Shown here one piece after another: positions 7,594-14,595 of a stretch of 64,000 bases of DNA. The notes beneath the pieces are model-generated. The model was not told where the DNA came from. It did not search any database and saw only the letters and a program-made list of their open reading frames with translations. Numbering within the stretch: the first letter of the stretch is position 1; every line of letters starts with the position of its first letter. The position numbers and the translations under genes were made by a program. The stretch is from Zoogloea oleivorans (GTDB taxonomy: Bacteria > Pseudomonadota > Gammaproteobacteria > Burkholderiales > Rhodocyclaceae), in NCBI GenBank assembly GCA_030157785.1, contig JAOAUC010000055.1, positions 186,001 through 250,000 of the forward strand. The letters run 5' to 3'.

Positions 7594-10032
7594 ATGGATT
7601 CTCCTCCCCACTCCGCCTCGTCGTCGCCCGACAACACCCTGCAAGAACGGGAAGCCCTGTACCGGCACGTCATCGCCAGTGCCACGGACGGCTTCATGAT
7701 CGCCAACAACGATCGCTGCTTCATCCAGGTCAACGCCTCCCTGTGTCGCCTCCTCGGCTACACCGCCGACGAACTGATCGGGCGCCCGGTGCTGGACTAC
7801 GTCACCGATGCCGGCAAGGCCATCCTTCTCGAACAGATCGCCCGCATTCCCCTTGAAGAGCGGCGCACCTACCGGGTGGACCTCCTGCCCCGCGACCACC
7901 AGCCGATTCCGGTGCTCATCAACACCGTCACCAATCGCAACGCCCACGGCGAAATCATCGGCTCCTTCGGCTTCATCACCGACCTGCGCGCCATCGAGGC
8001 CACCACCGCCGCCTACGAAGCCGAGCTGCGCGCCATCCTCGACAACCTGCAAGACACCTACTACCGCTCCGACGCCAACGGCCGCCTGATCCGCCTGTCG
8101 CCGTCGGTCAAGCAACTCCTCGGCTACCAGCCAGAAGAACTCATCGGCACCTACAGCATTGCCCTCTACGTGGGCGGCGAAGCCACCCGAAACGCCTTCC
8201 TGCAAGCACTCGACGCTGCCGGCGGACGGCTTCTCGGCTACGAATACGGCATGCGCCACAAGGACGGCCACGAAGTGTGGATGTCCACCAACGCCCACTA
8301 CCTGCGCGACGCCCACGGCACACCCATCGGCGTCGAAGGCACCGCCCGCGACATCACCGCCTCGCGCCGCCAGCAGGCCGAACTGCAACTGGCCGCCACG
8401 GTGTTCAGCGACACCCGCGAAGCCATCATGATCACCGACGCCGACAACCGGATCATCTCGGTCAACCGCGCCTTCAGCACCGTCACCGGCTACAGCGCCG
8501 ACGAAATCATCGGCACCAGCCCGCCGCTGGTGTCCGCGTCCCACCACGACGCCGCGTTTCGCGAACAACTGCGCGACGAACTCTTCGCCACCGGCCACTG
8601 GAGTGGCGAAGCCTGGAGCCGCCGCAAGAACGGCGCCATCTTCCCCCAATGGCTGTCCATCTCCGCCGTGCGCAACGAAGCCGGCGACATCCTGCAGTAC
8701 GTCGCCATCTTCTCCGACCTGAGCGAACGCAAGGCCGCCGAAGAACGCATCGAATTCCTCGCCCGCCACGACATCCTCACCCGCCTGCCCAACCGCTTCC
8801 TGCTGCGCGACCGCGCCGAACAAGCCTTTGCCCACGCCGAACGGGCCCACACCAAAGTCGCCCTGCTGCTCCTCGATCTTGACCACTTCAAGCACATCAA
8901 CGACAGCCTCGGCCACCCCGCCGGCGACACCCTGCTGCAAACCGTCGCCGACCGCCTGCGCAGCAGCACCCGCGACACCGACACCGTCAGCCGCCAGGGG
9001 GGCGACGAATTCCTCGTCCTCCTCACCGACATCCACGACACCGACGACATCGCCTCCATCGCCGAAAAGATGATGCAGACCCTCGGCGCCCCCTGCCTCG
9101 TCGCCGGTCAGGAAATGAGCATCTCCTGCTCCGTCGGGCTCGCCGTATACCCCGAAGACGGCACCGACTTCGACACCCTCGTCAAAAACGCCGACGCGGC
9201 CATGTACCACGCCAAGGAATCCGGCCGGAACACCTTCCGCTACTACTCCCAGCAAATGAACGAGGACGCCGTCGCCCGCCTCGACATCCAGAACCGCCTG
9301 CACCGCGCCCTCGACCGCGACGAATTCGTCCTCCACTACCAGCCCCTCATCGACCTCAGCAACAACAGCATCGTCGGCGCCGAAGCCCTCGTCCGCTGGA
9401 ACTGCCCCGAACTCGGCATGCAGCCCCCCGGCCTCTTCATCCCCGTCGCCGAAGACACCGGCCTCATCGTCCAACTGGGCGAATGGGTACTGCGCGAAGC
9501 CTGCCGCCAGGCCCGCGCCTGGCACGACGCCGGCCACGGCCGGCTGGTCATGGCCATCAACCTGTCACCCATCCAGTTCACCCGCGGCGACCTCGTTGCC
9601 ACCATCCGCAGCGCCCTCGACGACAGCGGCGTCAACCCCGCCCAGATCGAACTCGAAATCACCGAATCGGTGCTCATGAAAGACACCGAACACGTCCTCG
9701 CCACCGTGCGCCAGCTGCACGGCATGGGCCTGCGCCTGGCCATCGACGACTTCGGCACCGGCTACTCCAGCCTCGCCTACCTGCGCCGCTTCGCCGTCGA
9801 AAAGCTCAAGATCGACCAATCCTTCATCCGCGACCTGCCCACCGACCCCGACGCCGGCGCCATCGTCCGCGCCGTCATCCAGATGGCCAAAAGCCTCAAG
9901 ATCGCCGTCCTCGCCGAAGGCGTCGAAACCGCCGAAATCGCCCACGACCTCGACCTGCTCGGCTGCGACTACGCCCAGGGCTACTACTTCGGCCGCCCCA
10001 TGCCCGCCGAAGCCTTCCAGAAGCTCCTGTAA
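7594..10032 (+). CDS. PAS-PAS-PAS-GGDEF-EAL c-di-GMP signalling protein
   Basis: An 812-residue soluble protein, presumably sensing through PAS domains and making or degrading c-di-GMP. Three PAS/PAC modules fill about residues 18-135, 140-260 and 265-385; each ends with a PAC-like segment (for example GVEGTARDITASRRQ and VAIFSDLSERKAAEE). The GGDEF domain (about 390-560) has an intact RQGGDEF (469-473) and an RxxD inhibition site at 460-463. The EAL domain (about 575-805) has EAL at 597-599 and the catalytic signature DDFGTGYSSL, so both enzymatic activities look possible. No membrane segment or signal peptide is seen. The ATG at 7594 directly follows a strong hairpin and lacks a normally spaced ribosome site. 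It is followed by palindromic repeat copy 2. Confidence 0.95.
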   Translation: MDSPPHSASSSPDNTLQEREALYRHVIASATDGFMIANNDRCFIQVNASLCRLLGYTADELIGRPVLDYVTDAGKAILLEQIARIPLEERRTYRVDLLPRDHQPIPVLINTVTNRNAHGEIIGSFGFITDLRAIEATTAAYEAELRAILDNLQDTYYRSDANGRLIRLSPSVKQLLGYQPEELIGTYSIALYVGGEATRNAFLQALDAAGGRLLGYEYGMRHKDGHEVWMSTNAHYLRDAHGTPIGVEGTARDITASRRQQAELQLAATVFSDTREAIMITDADNRIISVNRAFSTVTGYSADEIIGTSPPLVSASHHDAAFREQLRDELFATGHWSGEAWSRRKNGAIFPQWLSISAVRNEAGDILQYVAIFSDLSERKAAEERIEFLARHDILTRLPNRFLLRDRAEQAFAHAERAHTKVALLLLDLDHFKHINDSLGHPAGDTLLQTVADRLRSSTRDTDTVSRQGGDEFLVLLTDIHDTDDIASIAEKMMQTLGAPCLVAGQEMSISCSVGLAVYPEDGTDFDTLVKNADAAMYHAKESGRNTFRYYSQQMNEDAVARLDIQNRLHRALDRDEFVLHYQPLIDLSNNSIVGAEALVRWNCPELGMQPPGLFIPVAEDTGLIVQLGEWVLREACRQARAWHDAGHGRLVMAINLSPIQFTRGDLVATIRSALDDSGVNPAQIELEITESVLMKDTEHVLATVRQLHGMGLRLAIDDFGTGYSSLAYLRRFAVEKLKIDQSFIRDLPTDPDAGAIVRAVIQMAKSLKIAVLAEGVETAEIAHDLDLLGCDYAQGYYFGRPMPAEAFQKLL

Positions 10033-10040
10033 CGACAGCC

Positions 10041-10154
10041 TGTAGGGGCCAACTGTAGGGGCGACTTCAGTCGCCCTCGCACCCTCGATCAACGGCATGC
10101 CTACGACCTACCGGGAGCCGGGCGACTAAAGTCGCCCCTACAGTCGCCCCTACA
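10041..10154. repeat. Nested palindromic intergenic repeat, copy 2 (REP/BIME-like)
   Basis: It has the same layout as at 4834-4938. The 23-bp left arm is at 10054-10076 and the right arm at 10120-10142, with a single mismatch (GACTAAAG instead of GACTGAAG). A partial left copy is at 10041-10050 and a partial right copy GTCGCCCCTACA at 10143-10154. The 43-nt spacer is unrelated to that of copy 1 apart from a short GATCAA, which also occurs in the copy 1 spacer. Confidence 0.85.
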
Positions 10155-10167
10155 GCCCTCCACACCC

Positions 10168-10440
10168 CAAATTTCGACCTCCACCATCCAAATTTCGGCC
10201 TCCATCACCCAAATTTCGGCCTCCATCACCCAAACTTCGACCTAAAAGATCGAAAAATCGACCTTTTCCACCGAAATTTCAATCTCCGAGTTCGAAGTTT
10301 CAACCTCTGGATCCGATTTTTCGACCGTTGAGGTCGAATTAATAATGAAAAAGTTCGATTAATCGAACTCCGAGGCCGAAAAATCGAACTAAACGTCCGA
10401 AACTTCGACCTCCGAGATCGAAACTTCGACCATTGCGGTG
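10168..10440. repeat. Thirteen degenerate 21-bp tandem units
   Basis: From 10168 the sequence divides without gaps into thirteen 21-bp units that follow the pattern C(C/G)AAAnTTCGACCTCnnnnnn. Units 2 and 3 are identical (10189-10230); later units drift and become AT-rich (units 8-11). The 21-bp period equals seven codons. On the plus strand the units read as heptapeptides such as PNFDLHH, PNFGLHH and RNFDLRD, with one stop in unit 8. On the minus strand they read SKFRSRR, SKFRTFS, SIFRPRS without a stop from 10453 down to the stop codon at 10226. The array runs in frame into pseudogene copy A. Units and period are directly visible; any function is unknown. Confidence 0.9.
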
Positions 10441-10773
10441 CGCTGCACGACAAACTCCGCGTCGCCCAGGAAGCCGAAGCACGCCCAGAACGTCGCCGCC
10501 GCCGCCCGCGACGCCCTCGTCGCCCTCCAGTGGAACGTCCACGACCTCATCCTCGGCGTGAAAAGCCAGGTCAAGGCACTTTATGGACCGGACTCGGACG
10601 AAGTGGCAGCGCTGGGGCTGAAGAAGAAATCCGAACGCAAAGCCCGGCCGCGGGTAATCAGAGCTGCGGCGGGGATGTAGTCAGAAAGATGTGCCGGCCT
10701 CTGCGGAAGCGGGGGCTGGATGGGAGGAAAGCAACGGCGACCGGGGGTTGGGTCACCGTTGGTGCGTTTTGGG
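10437..10773 (+). pseudogene. Decayed gene copy A (C-terminal part of an unrecognised protein, frameshifted)
   Basis: Closely similar to 11923-12260 throughout. It encodes a C-terminal segment with AAAARDALVALQWNVHDLILG, then VKSQVKALYGPDSDEVAALG and LKKKSERKARPR, ending at a stop at 10678-10680. Relative to copy B it lacks two bases near 10478, so the N-terminal ALHDKLRVAQEAEA is in a different frame from the rest. Upstream coding sequence has been replaced by the 21-bp tandem array. The similarity continues about 90 bp past the stop codon, so this is a DNA-level duplication rather than just related genes. Proteins with the ending ALGLKKKSERK occur as uncharacterised conserved proteins; I cannot name a family. 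Confidence 0.7.
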
Positions 10774-11252
10774 TAAGGGCTTGGTGTAATGGCAGGCCCG
10801 GCAATTGATCACATCGCATATGTAAAGCACGTGCCTTATCAGGCAGCCCGCAATCGCAGTAGCATCTACAGTGCCCCTCTGACGATCTGAACAACATGGG
10901 CAAAGCCCACTGGTTAGCCTGCAGAAAGGCCATCTTCATTGCATCTGGACGATGCCGACTTCTCGACCCGGTGGCGCCTGCTAAAAACCAGATTCACCAA
11001 ACATTGACCGGACACACTCCGGACGCAGCACGATTGGCAAGAGGCGAACACGCCATCTGGCAACACAGATACTGAAAGCATAAAATACGTGATGAAAGCG
11101 ACTTTGGCCGCTACGTTAACGCTGGGGTTCATGCCTCGGATTGGGGGGCGATTCAATGTGCTTTGAGGGCATCGAACATGAGTCGCTGTTACACAGCGGG
11201 GCTGTCGCCAAAAAACAAAATTACGTCCTTTCACTCACCCTGGAGGTTCATG
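10774..11252. other. Intergenic stretch without recognisable gene
   Basis: About 480 bases of mixed composition between pseudogene copy A and the lipoprotein gene. Short open frames exist on both strands but none has a ribosome site, family motif or compositional support. A TTGACC at 11004-11009 could be a -35 element, but no matching -10 box was found. It presumably contains the lipoprotein promoter. Confidence 0.5.
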
Positions 11253-11810
11253 ATGAATAAGTTTATTGTTTCGATTCTGCTAGTGGCGGGGTTGTCCGGA
11301 TGCGCCACGCCCGCCCGCGTCGATCAGATGACGGCAAAGAAGATCGACGCATCGAAGGTCGTCAATGAATCCCCACTCAGAAACAACGTGTCGCTCAAGG
11401 GCGTTAGTGGCGGCGAATCGACGAACCCGTTGTGGCTCTCGAAAGTGGGGAATGATGACTTTAGACAGGCGCTTGAGCAGTCCTTGAAGACCGTGATGCT
11501 GCTTGCTTCCGATCAAAGCAAGGGCAACTATTTGCTGCATACGACGCTGATGAGTCTGGATCAACCGTGGGTCGGATTGGACCTTAAAGTCATCGCAACC
11601 GTTGAATACTCGCTGGAGGAGCGAGCGACCGGAAAGAAGGTTTTTTCAAAGGTGATTTCGACTCCGTTTACGGCTACATTTTCTGATGCAGTGCTTGCTT
11701 TTGAGAGGCTGAAAATCGCAAATGAAGGGGCCGTAAGGGAGAACATTGAAAAGATCATTGATGAGTTGCTGTCGCTGAATATTTCAAAGCAGCAGATTTC
11801 AGTGAAGTAG
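11253..11810 (+). CDS. Putative lipoprotein of unknown function
   Basis: A 185-residue protein with a type II signal peptide: a basic MNKF start, a hydrophobic stretch IVSILLVAG and the lipobox LSGC, so the mature N-terminal Cys would be lipidated and the protein anchored in a membrane facing the periplasm. The remainder is mixed alpha/beta without transmembrane segments (LLASDQSKGNYLLHTTLMSL, then VIATVEYSLEERATGKKVF). I do not recognise the family; the pattern of a conserved strand with an EYSLEE segment resembles small LPS- or secretion-associated lipoproteins only loosely. Two adjacent ATG codons (11250, 11253) follow GGAGG at 11242-11246; the second has the better spacing. Base composition is lower in GC than the core genes, and the gene is bracketed by the two pseudogene copies. 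Confidence 0.8.
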   Translation: MNKFIVSILLVAGLSGCATPARVDQMTAKKIDASKVVNESPLRNNVSLKGVSGGESTNPLWLSKVGNDDFRQALEQSLKTVMLLASDQSKGNYLLHTTLMSLDQPWVGLDLKVIATVEYSLEERATGKKVFSKVISTPFTATFSDAVLAFERLKIANEGAVRENIEKIIDELLSLNISKQQISVK

Positions 11811-11835
11811 CGTTGGCATAGCCAATCACACCGCC

Positions 11836-11866
11836 GGACGCTGCGCGATAAAGCCGCGCTGCGTCC
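11836..11866 (+). terminator. Hairpin downstream of the lipoprotein gene
   Basis: GGACGC-T-GCGCG (11836-11847) pairs with CGCGC-T-GCGTCC (11855-11866), leaving one T-T mismatch and a 7-nt loop. It lies 26 nt past the lipoprotein stop. No T-run follows, so a classical intrinsic terminator is uncertain. Confidence 0.4.
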
Positions 11867-12260
11867 TTGGAGCCATCAACGGCTACAAGCCCTACGACAA
11901 CACCTACGCCCTCGAAACCGTCGGCGCCCTGCACGACAAACTCCGCACCGCCCAGGAAGCCGAAATCCACGCCCAAAACGTCGCCGCCGCCGCCCGCGAC
12001 GCCCTCGTCGCCCTCCAGTGGAACTTCCACGACCTCATCCTCGGCGTCAAAAGCCAGGTCAAGGCGCTGTATGGACCGGACTCGGACGAAGTGGCCGCGC
12101 TGGGGCTGAAAAAGAAGTCCGAACGCAAAGCCCGGCCGCGGGTGGCAAGGGCTGCGGAAGGGGTTTAGTCAGGGAGATGGTCTGGCCTCTGCGGAAGCGG
12201 GGGCTGGATGGGACTGAAGCGACGGCGACCGGGGATTGGGTCGCCGTTGGTGTTTTGGGG
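11867..12260 (+). pseudogene. Decayed gene copy B (C-terminal part of the same unrecognised protein)
   Basis: An uninterrupted frame reads LGAINGYKPYDNTYALETVG, ALHDKLRTAQEAEIHAQNVA, AAARDALVALQWNFHDLILG, VKSQVKALYGPDSDEVAALG and LKKKSERKARPRVARAAEGV, and stops at 12166-12168. No in-frame ATG, GTG or TTG with a ribosome site precedes it, so the 5' part of the gene is missing and this is a remnant. From 11923 onward it matches copy A (10437-10773), including about 90 bp after the stop codon; codons 11867-11922 are unique to this copy. High GC and codon use fit the host, unlike the RT operon that follows. Confidence 0.65.
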
Positions 12261-12497
12261 GGTCAGTTGCTAGCGGAATGTGGAGAAAAATCGGGTAACG
12301 TGACATTCACTCGCCCTTGCTTCTGGCGTGTAGTCGACTAGTTACGGGTGAGCAGACGGTATTGTCATCATGTTTTTACACACAATTGTGATTGCTCACA
12401 CTCCATCCACACCGACACGCCCGGACATAGACAGAAAACCGACAGTTAGTCGCTCGCAGGAGGGAAACAGGTGCTATCGGCATACACGCAAATCAGC
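12261..12497. other. Intergenic stretch before the RT operon
   Basis: No gene, tRNA or mobile-element end is recognised in these 237 bases. GC falls here compared with the left flank. The region is presumably the upstream part of the acquired RT cassette and the junction with resident DNA. Confidence 0.5.
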
Positions 12498-12503
12498 TAA
12501 AAT
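12498..12503 (+). promoter_or_regulatory. Candidate -10 box of the ncRNA/SLATT/RT transcript
   Basis: TAAAAT (5 of 6 matches to TATAAT) sits 7 nt before the GGAGGCG strand that opens the structured leader, so a transcript starting at 12510-12511 would begin exactly at the closing helix. The -35 region is weak (TATCGG at 12475-12480 with a 17-nt spacer). Confidence 0.4.
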
Positions 12504-12510
12504 TGCAAGC

Positions 12511-12640
12511 GGAGGCGGGATAATCCTCTTACCTCGGTAAGGGTGGCTCTAATAAAAAACAGCGAAAGCTGTTGCAATCGCGTAATGCGTTGCTGATTCC
12601 GAAAGGAATATTTTTTCTCTTTTGTTTTTCCTCGCCTCCA
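12511..12640 (+). ncRNA. Candidate structured ncRNA of the RT system
   Basis: The leader before the SLATT gene folds by eye into a closed multi-hairpin RNA. A 7-bp outer helix is formed by GGAGGCG (12511-12517) and CGCCTCC (12633-12639). Inside are a CTTAC/GTAAG hairpin (12528-12532 with 12537-12541), an AACAGC-GAAA-GCTGTT tetraloop hairpin (12558-12573), GCAA-t-CGC with GCG-TTGC (12574-12593) and an ATTCC-GAAA-GGAAT tetraloop hairpin (12596-12609). Single-stranded candidates are 12544-12557 and a pyrimidine tract at 12611-12632. Two perfect GNRA-capped hairpins in 50 nt and the long-range closure are unlikely by chance. Reverse-transcriptase defence systems commonly encode such an RNA next to the RT, as template or scaffold. 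Expression and boundaries are inferred. Confidence 0.55.
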
Positions 12641-12665
12641 CCAAACAGCAACGTAAGGAGTTAAC

Positions 12666-13208
12666 GTGAAGGACAGTGTCTGGTTCACTTACAAGGCGCG
12701 CATCCAAGCGGCGAACAGACTGACTCGCAGGGACTTCCACTCGCAAACATTGCTCGTCTGGTACGCGCTGGCAAGCGCGGCCCTTGCAATTATCACGTTA
12801 AGGTATCCACATCTGCTAGGCAGCGATACAGATTTAGTTTCTGCAGTAGTGGGTGTCGCTCTTTTAGTAGTATCCACATTCGTAACCAGCCAAGATTTTC
12901 GTGGCCGCGCCATCGCAATGCGCTCCAATTACATTGCCCTCCAAGCACTGCACGACACCCTTGAGCATGCAGTCACCCCCCCTACGGCAATTGAAATTGC
13001 AAAGTATGGAGAGCTTCTAGCATCAGTCGAAAATCACATCGAAATGGATGACAAGCGTTTTCGGGTTTTTTATACCCAAAAGACTAGTCGACCGCCCTCT
13101 ACTAGGGAAAAGGTCGAGGTCTATCTATACCTTTCAATTCAGGCTGCAATTCTTACCTTGCTATATGCGGCACCTCTCGCGCTGCTTACCCCGCCTCTCT
13201 ACAGATGA
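12666..13208 (+). CDS. SLATT-like membrane protein, putative effector of an RT defence system
   Basis: A 180-residue protein with the layout of SLATT (SMODS/SLOG-associating two-TM) effectors: a cationic amphipathic N-terminus (YKARIQAANRLTRRDFHSQT, 9-28), two adjacent membrane helices (about 29-47 and 57-73), a cytosolic helical region (74-150) beginning with SQDFRGRAIAMRSNYIALQ, and here a third hydrophobic helix (151-172). SLATT proteins are thought to form pores that kill or arrest infected cells when triggered by a partner enzyme. Translation starts at GTG 12666 with AAGGAG at 12655-12660. The stop overlaps the RT start by 4 nt (ATGA), implying coupled expression. AT-richer than the surroundings. 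The SLATT call rests on topology and context rather than on a strict motif. Confidence 0.72.
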   Translation: MKDSVWFTYKARIQAANRLTRRDFHSQTLLVWYALASAALAIITLRYPHLLGSDTDLVSAVVGVALLVVSTFVTSQDFRGRAIAMRSNYIALQALHDTLEHAVTPPTAIEIAKYGELLASVENHIEMDDKRFRVFYTQKTSRPPSTREKVEVYLYLSIQAAILTLLYAAPLALLTPPLYR

Positions 13209-14575
13209 CCGCCAGCAGTGAGTTCTCCAAAAACTTTCGCATCAAGCACCTTCGAAACATATATGTGGAAAAAATTCGTGACTCGCAGGCCATTGGCATC
13301 GACCGAATGCGTCCGAGCAATCTCCACAAGGTGCTCAACGAAGAACTTCGTATCATCATCAAAAAAGCAAGATCGGGAACATACGAATTCACGAAGTACA
13401 AGCAAAAGCTAGTATCAAAAGGGGCGACAAAACCCCCTAGAATTCTCTCTATTCCAACAGCTCGTGACCGCATCGTTCTTCGAGCTTTGTGTGAACTGTT
13501 ACAGGCGACTTTTCCTGAAGCAATACAAGAAATTCCTCAAAAAAAAATTGAGGATTTGAAGAGTGCTCTGGACTCTGGAGTATATCAAGAGTTCGTCAAG
13601 CTTGACCTTCAGGACTTCTACGGCTCCATTCAGCACGACAAACTAATAAAAGCGCTAAAAAAGAGGATTCGAAAAAAAGAAATACTTTCAATTTTGACTC
13701 GCGCCATTGAAACGCCATCAATCCCCGAAGGCACCTCATCATCGAAGGTCGCCAAAAAAACTATTGGCGTTCCGCAGGGGCTATCAATCTCCAATCAACT
13801 GGCAGAAATAACCATAAAGGAAATTGACAATATATTCTCAGCAAGGCCAGATGTCGCATATTTTCGATACGTAGACGACATACTAATACTAACACCTAAA
13901 AACCTTTCACTTCAGATCGCCAACGAAGCCATTGAAGCATTGCAAGAAAATGGCTTTATCGTTCACGATCCGAAAAAACAGAACTCTAAGTCGCAGATAG
14001 GACCTCTAACGGAAGAATTTAGCTTCTTGGGGTATAGAATATGCGACAACCTGCTTTCCGTTCGAAAAGAGAGTATTCGAAAACTAGAGTCGGCCATAGC
14101 TGCGATATTGACCTCTTACAGGCATAGGGTGTCTTTAGCGAAGTCACCCGAGCAAAGAGACGCAGCAATTTCTCTATGCAAATGGCGATTAAATCTAAAA
14201 ATAACGGGCTGCATTTTTGACGGGCAACGGCGCGGCTGGGTTTTCTATTTTTCCCAAATAAACAACACATCTTGCTTGCGCGCTTTACAGCACACAGTCA
14301 CAGCCCTTTTGCAGCGCTTCGGAATGGCCAAGACCTTGAACCCAAAGTCGTTCATAAAAGCTCATTACGAAAGCAGGCGACAAGACAAGACAACACACAG
14401 ATACATCCCAAACTTTGACGAAATGTCTATTTCTGGAATGAGAGAAGTGCTGTCGTTGTTTTTAGGGGCCGCGCAAGTAAGCAAACTATCCGACAAACGG
14501 GTTGAACAGTTTTTTAAAATGCGAATTCGCCATGCAGTCAAAGAGCTTGAGGCTGATTTGGCTGGCGTCTCATAA
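13205..14575 (+). CDS. Defence-associated reverse transcriptase (DRT/UG-type, SLATT-linked)
   Basis: A 456-residue RNA-directed DNA polymerase. The palm has motif A with D134 (KLDLQDFYGSI), motif B (GVPQGLSISNQLAEI), motif C YVDD at 222-225 (FRYVDDILIL), motif D (GFIVHDPKKQN) and motif E (FSFLGYRI), so the catalytic triad is intact. The roughly 170 residues after the palm (thumb region) end in a helical basic tail. No maturase X domain, HNH endonuclease or intron RNA is present, which argues against a group II intron. The gene is AT-rich with A-runs, unlike its neighbours, indicating lateral transfer. It is cotranscribed with the SLATT gene and the structured leader. SLATT-linked RTs fall among the UG/DRT families; I believe DRT10 has this composition, but class assignment needs a phylogeny. 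Confidence 0.9.
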   Translation: MTASSEFSKNFRIKHLRNIYVEKIRDSQAIGIDRMRPSNLHKVLNEELRIIIKKARSGTYEFTKYKQKLVSKGATKPPRILSIPTARDRIVLRALCELLQATFPEAIQEIPQKKIEDLKSALDSGVYQEFVKLDLQDFYGSIQHDKLIKALKKRIRKKEILSILTRAIETPSIPEGTSSSKVAKKTIGVPQGLSISNQLAEITIKEIDNIFSARPDVAYFRYVDDILILTPKNLSLQIANEAIEALQENGFIVHDPKKQNSKSQIGPLTEEFSFLGYRICDNLLSVRKESIRKLESAIAAILTSYRHRVSLAKSPEQRDAAISLCKWRLNLKITGCIFDGQRRGWVFYFSQINNTSCLRALQHTVTALLQRFGMAKTLNPKSFIKAHYESRRQDKTTHRYIPNFDEMSISGMREVLSLFLGAAQVSKLSDKRVEQFFKMRIRHAVKELEADLAGVS

Positions 14576-14595
14576 AGCAGCGCGTCCTCACCCCC

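Noticed and set aside
6607-9537. 976-codon minus-strand open frame opposite metF and the GGDEF-EAL gene
   Set aside because: It is an antisense shadow of two well-supported plus-strand genes with Val/Gly/Ala-rich composition and no recognisable domain.
10168-10440. CRISPR array
   Set aside because: The 21-bp period leaves no spacer: the units are contiguous and diverge along their whole length. No cas gene is in the window.
10438-10680. Intact 80-residue gene beginning at 10438
   Set aside because: The first 14 residues read in the wrong frame relative to copy B; the true frame is broken by a 2-nt deletion near 10478. It is therefore listed as a pseudogene.
13205-14575. Group II intron-encoded protein or classical retron RT
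   Set aside because: No maturase X or endonuclease domain is present, and no domain V/VI-like RNA follows. No msr/msd-like inverted arrangement of retrons is visible, and the partner gene is a SLATT-like protein in an overlapping operon.
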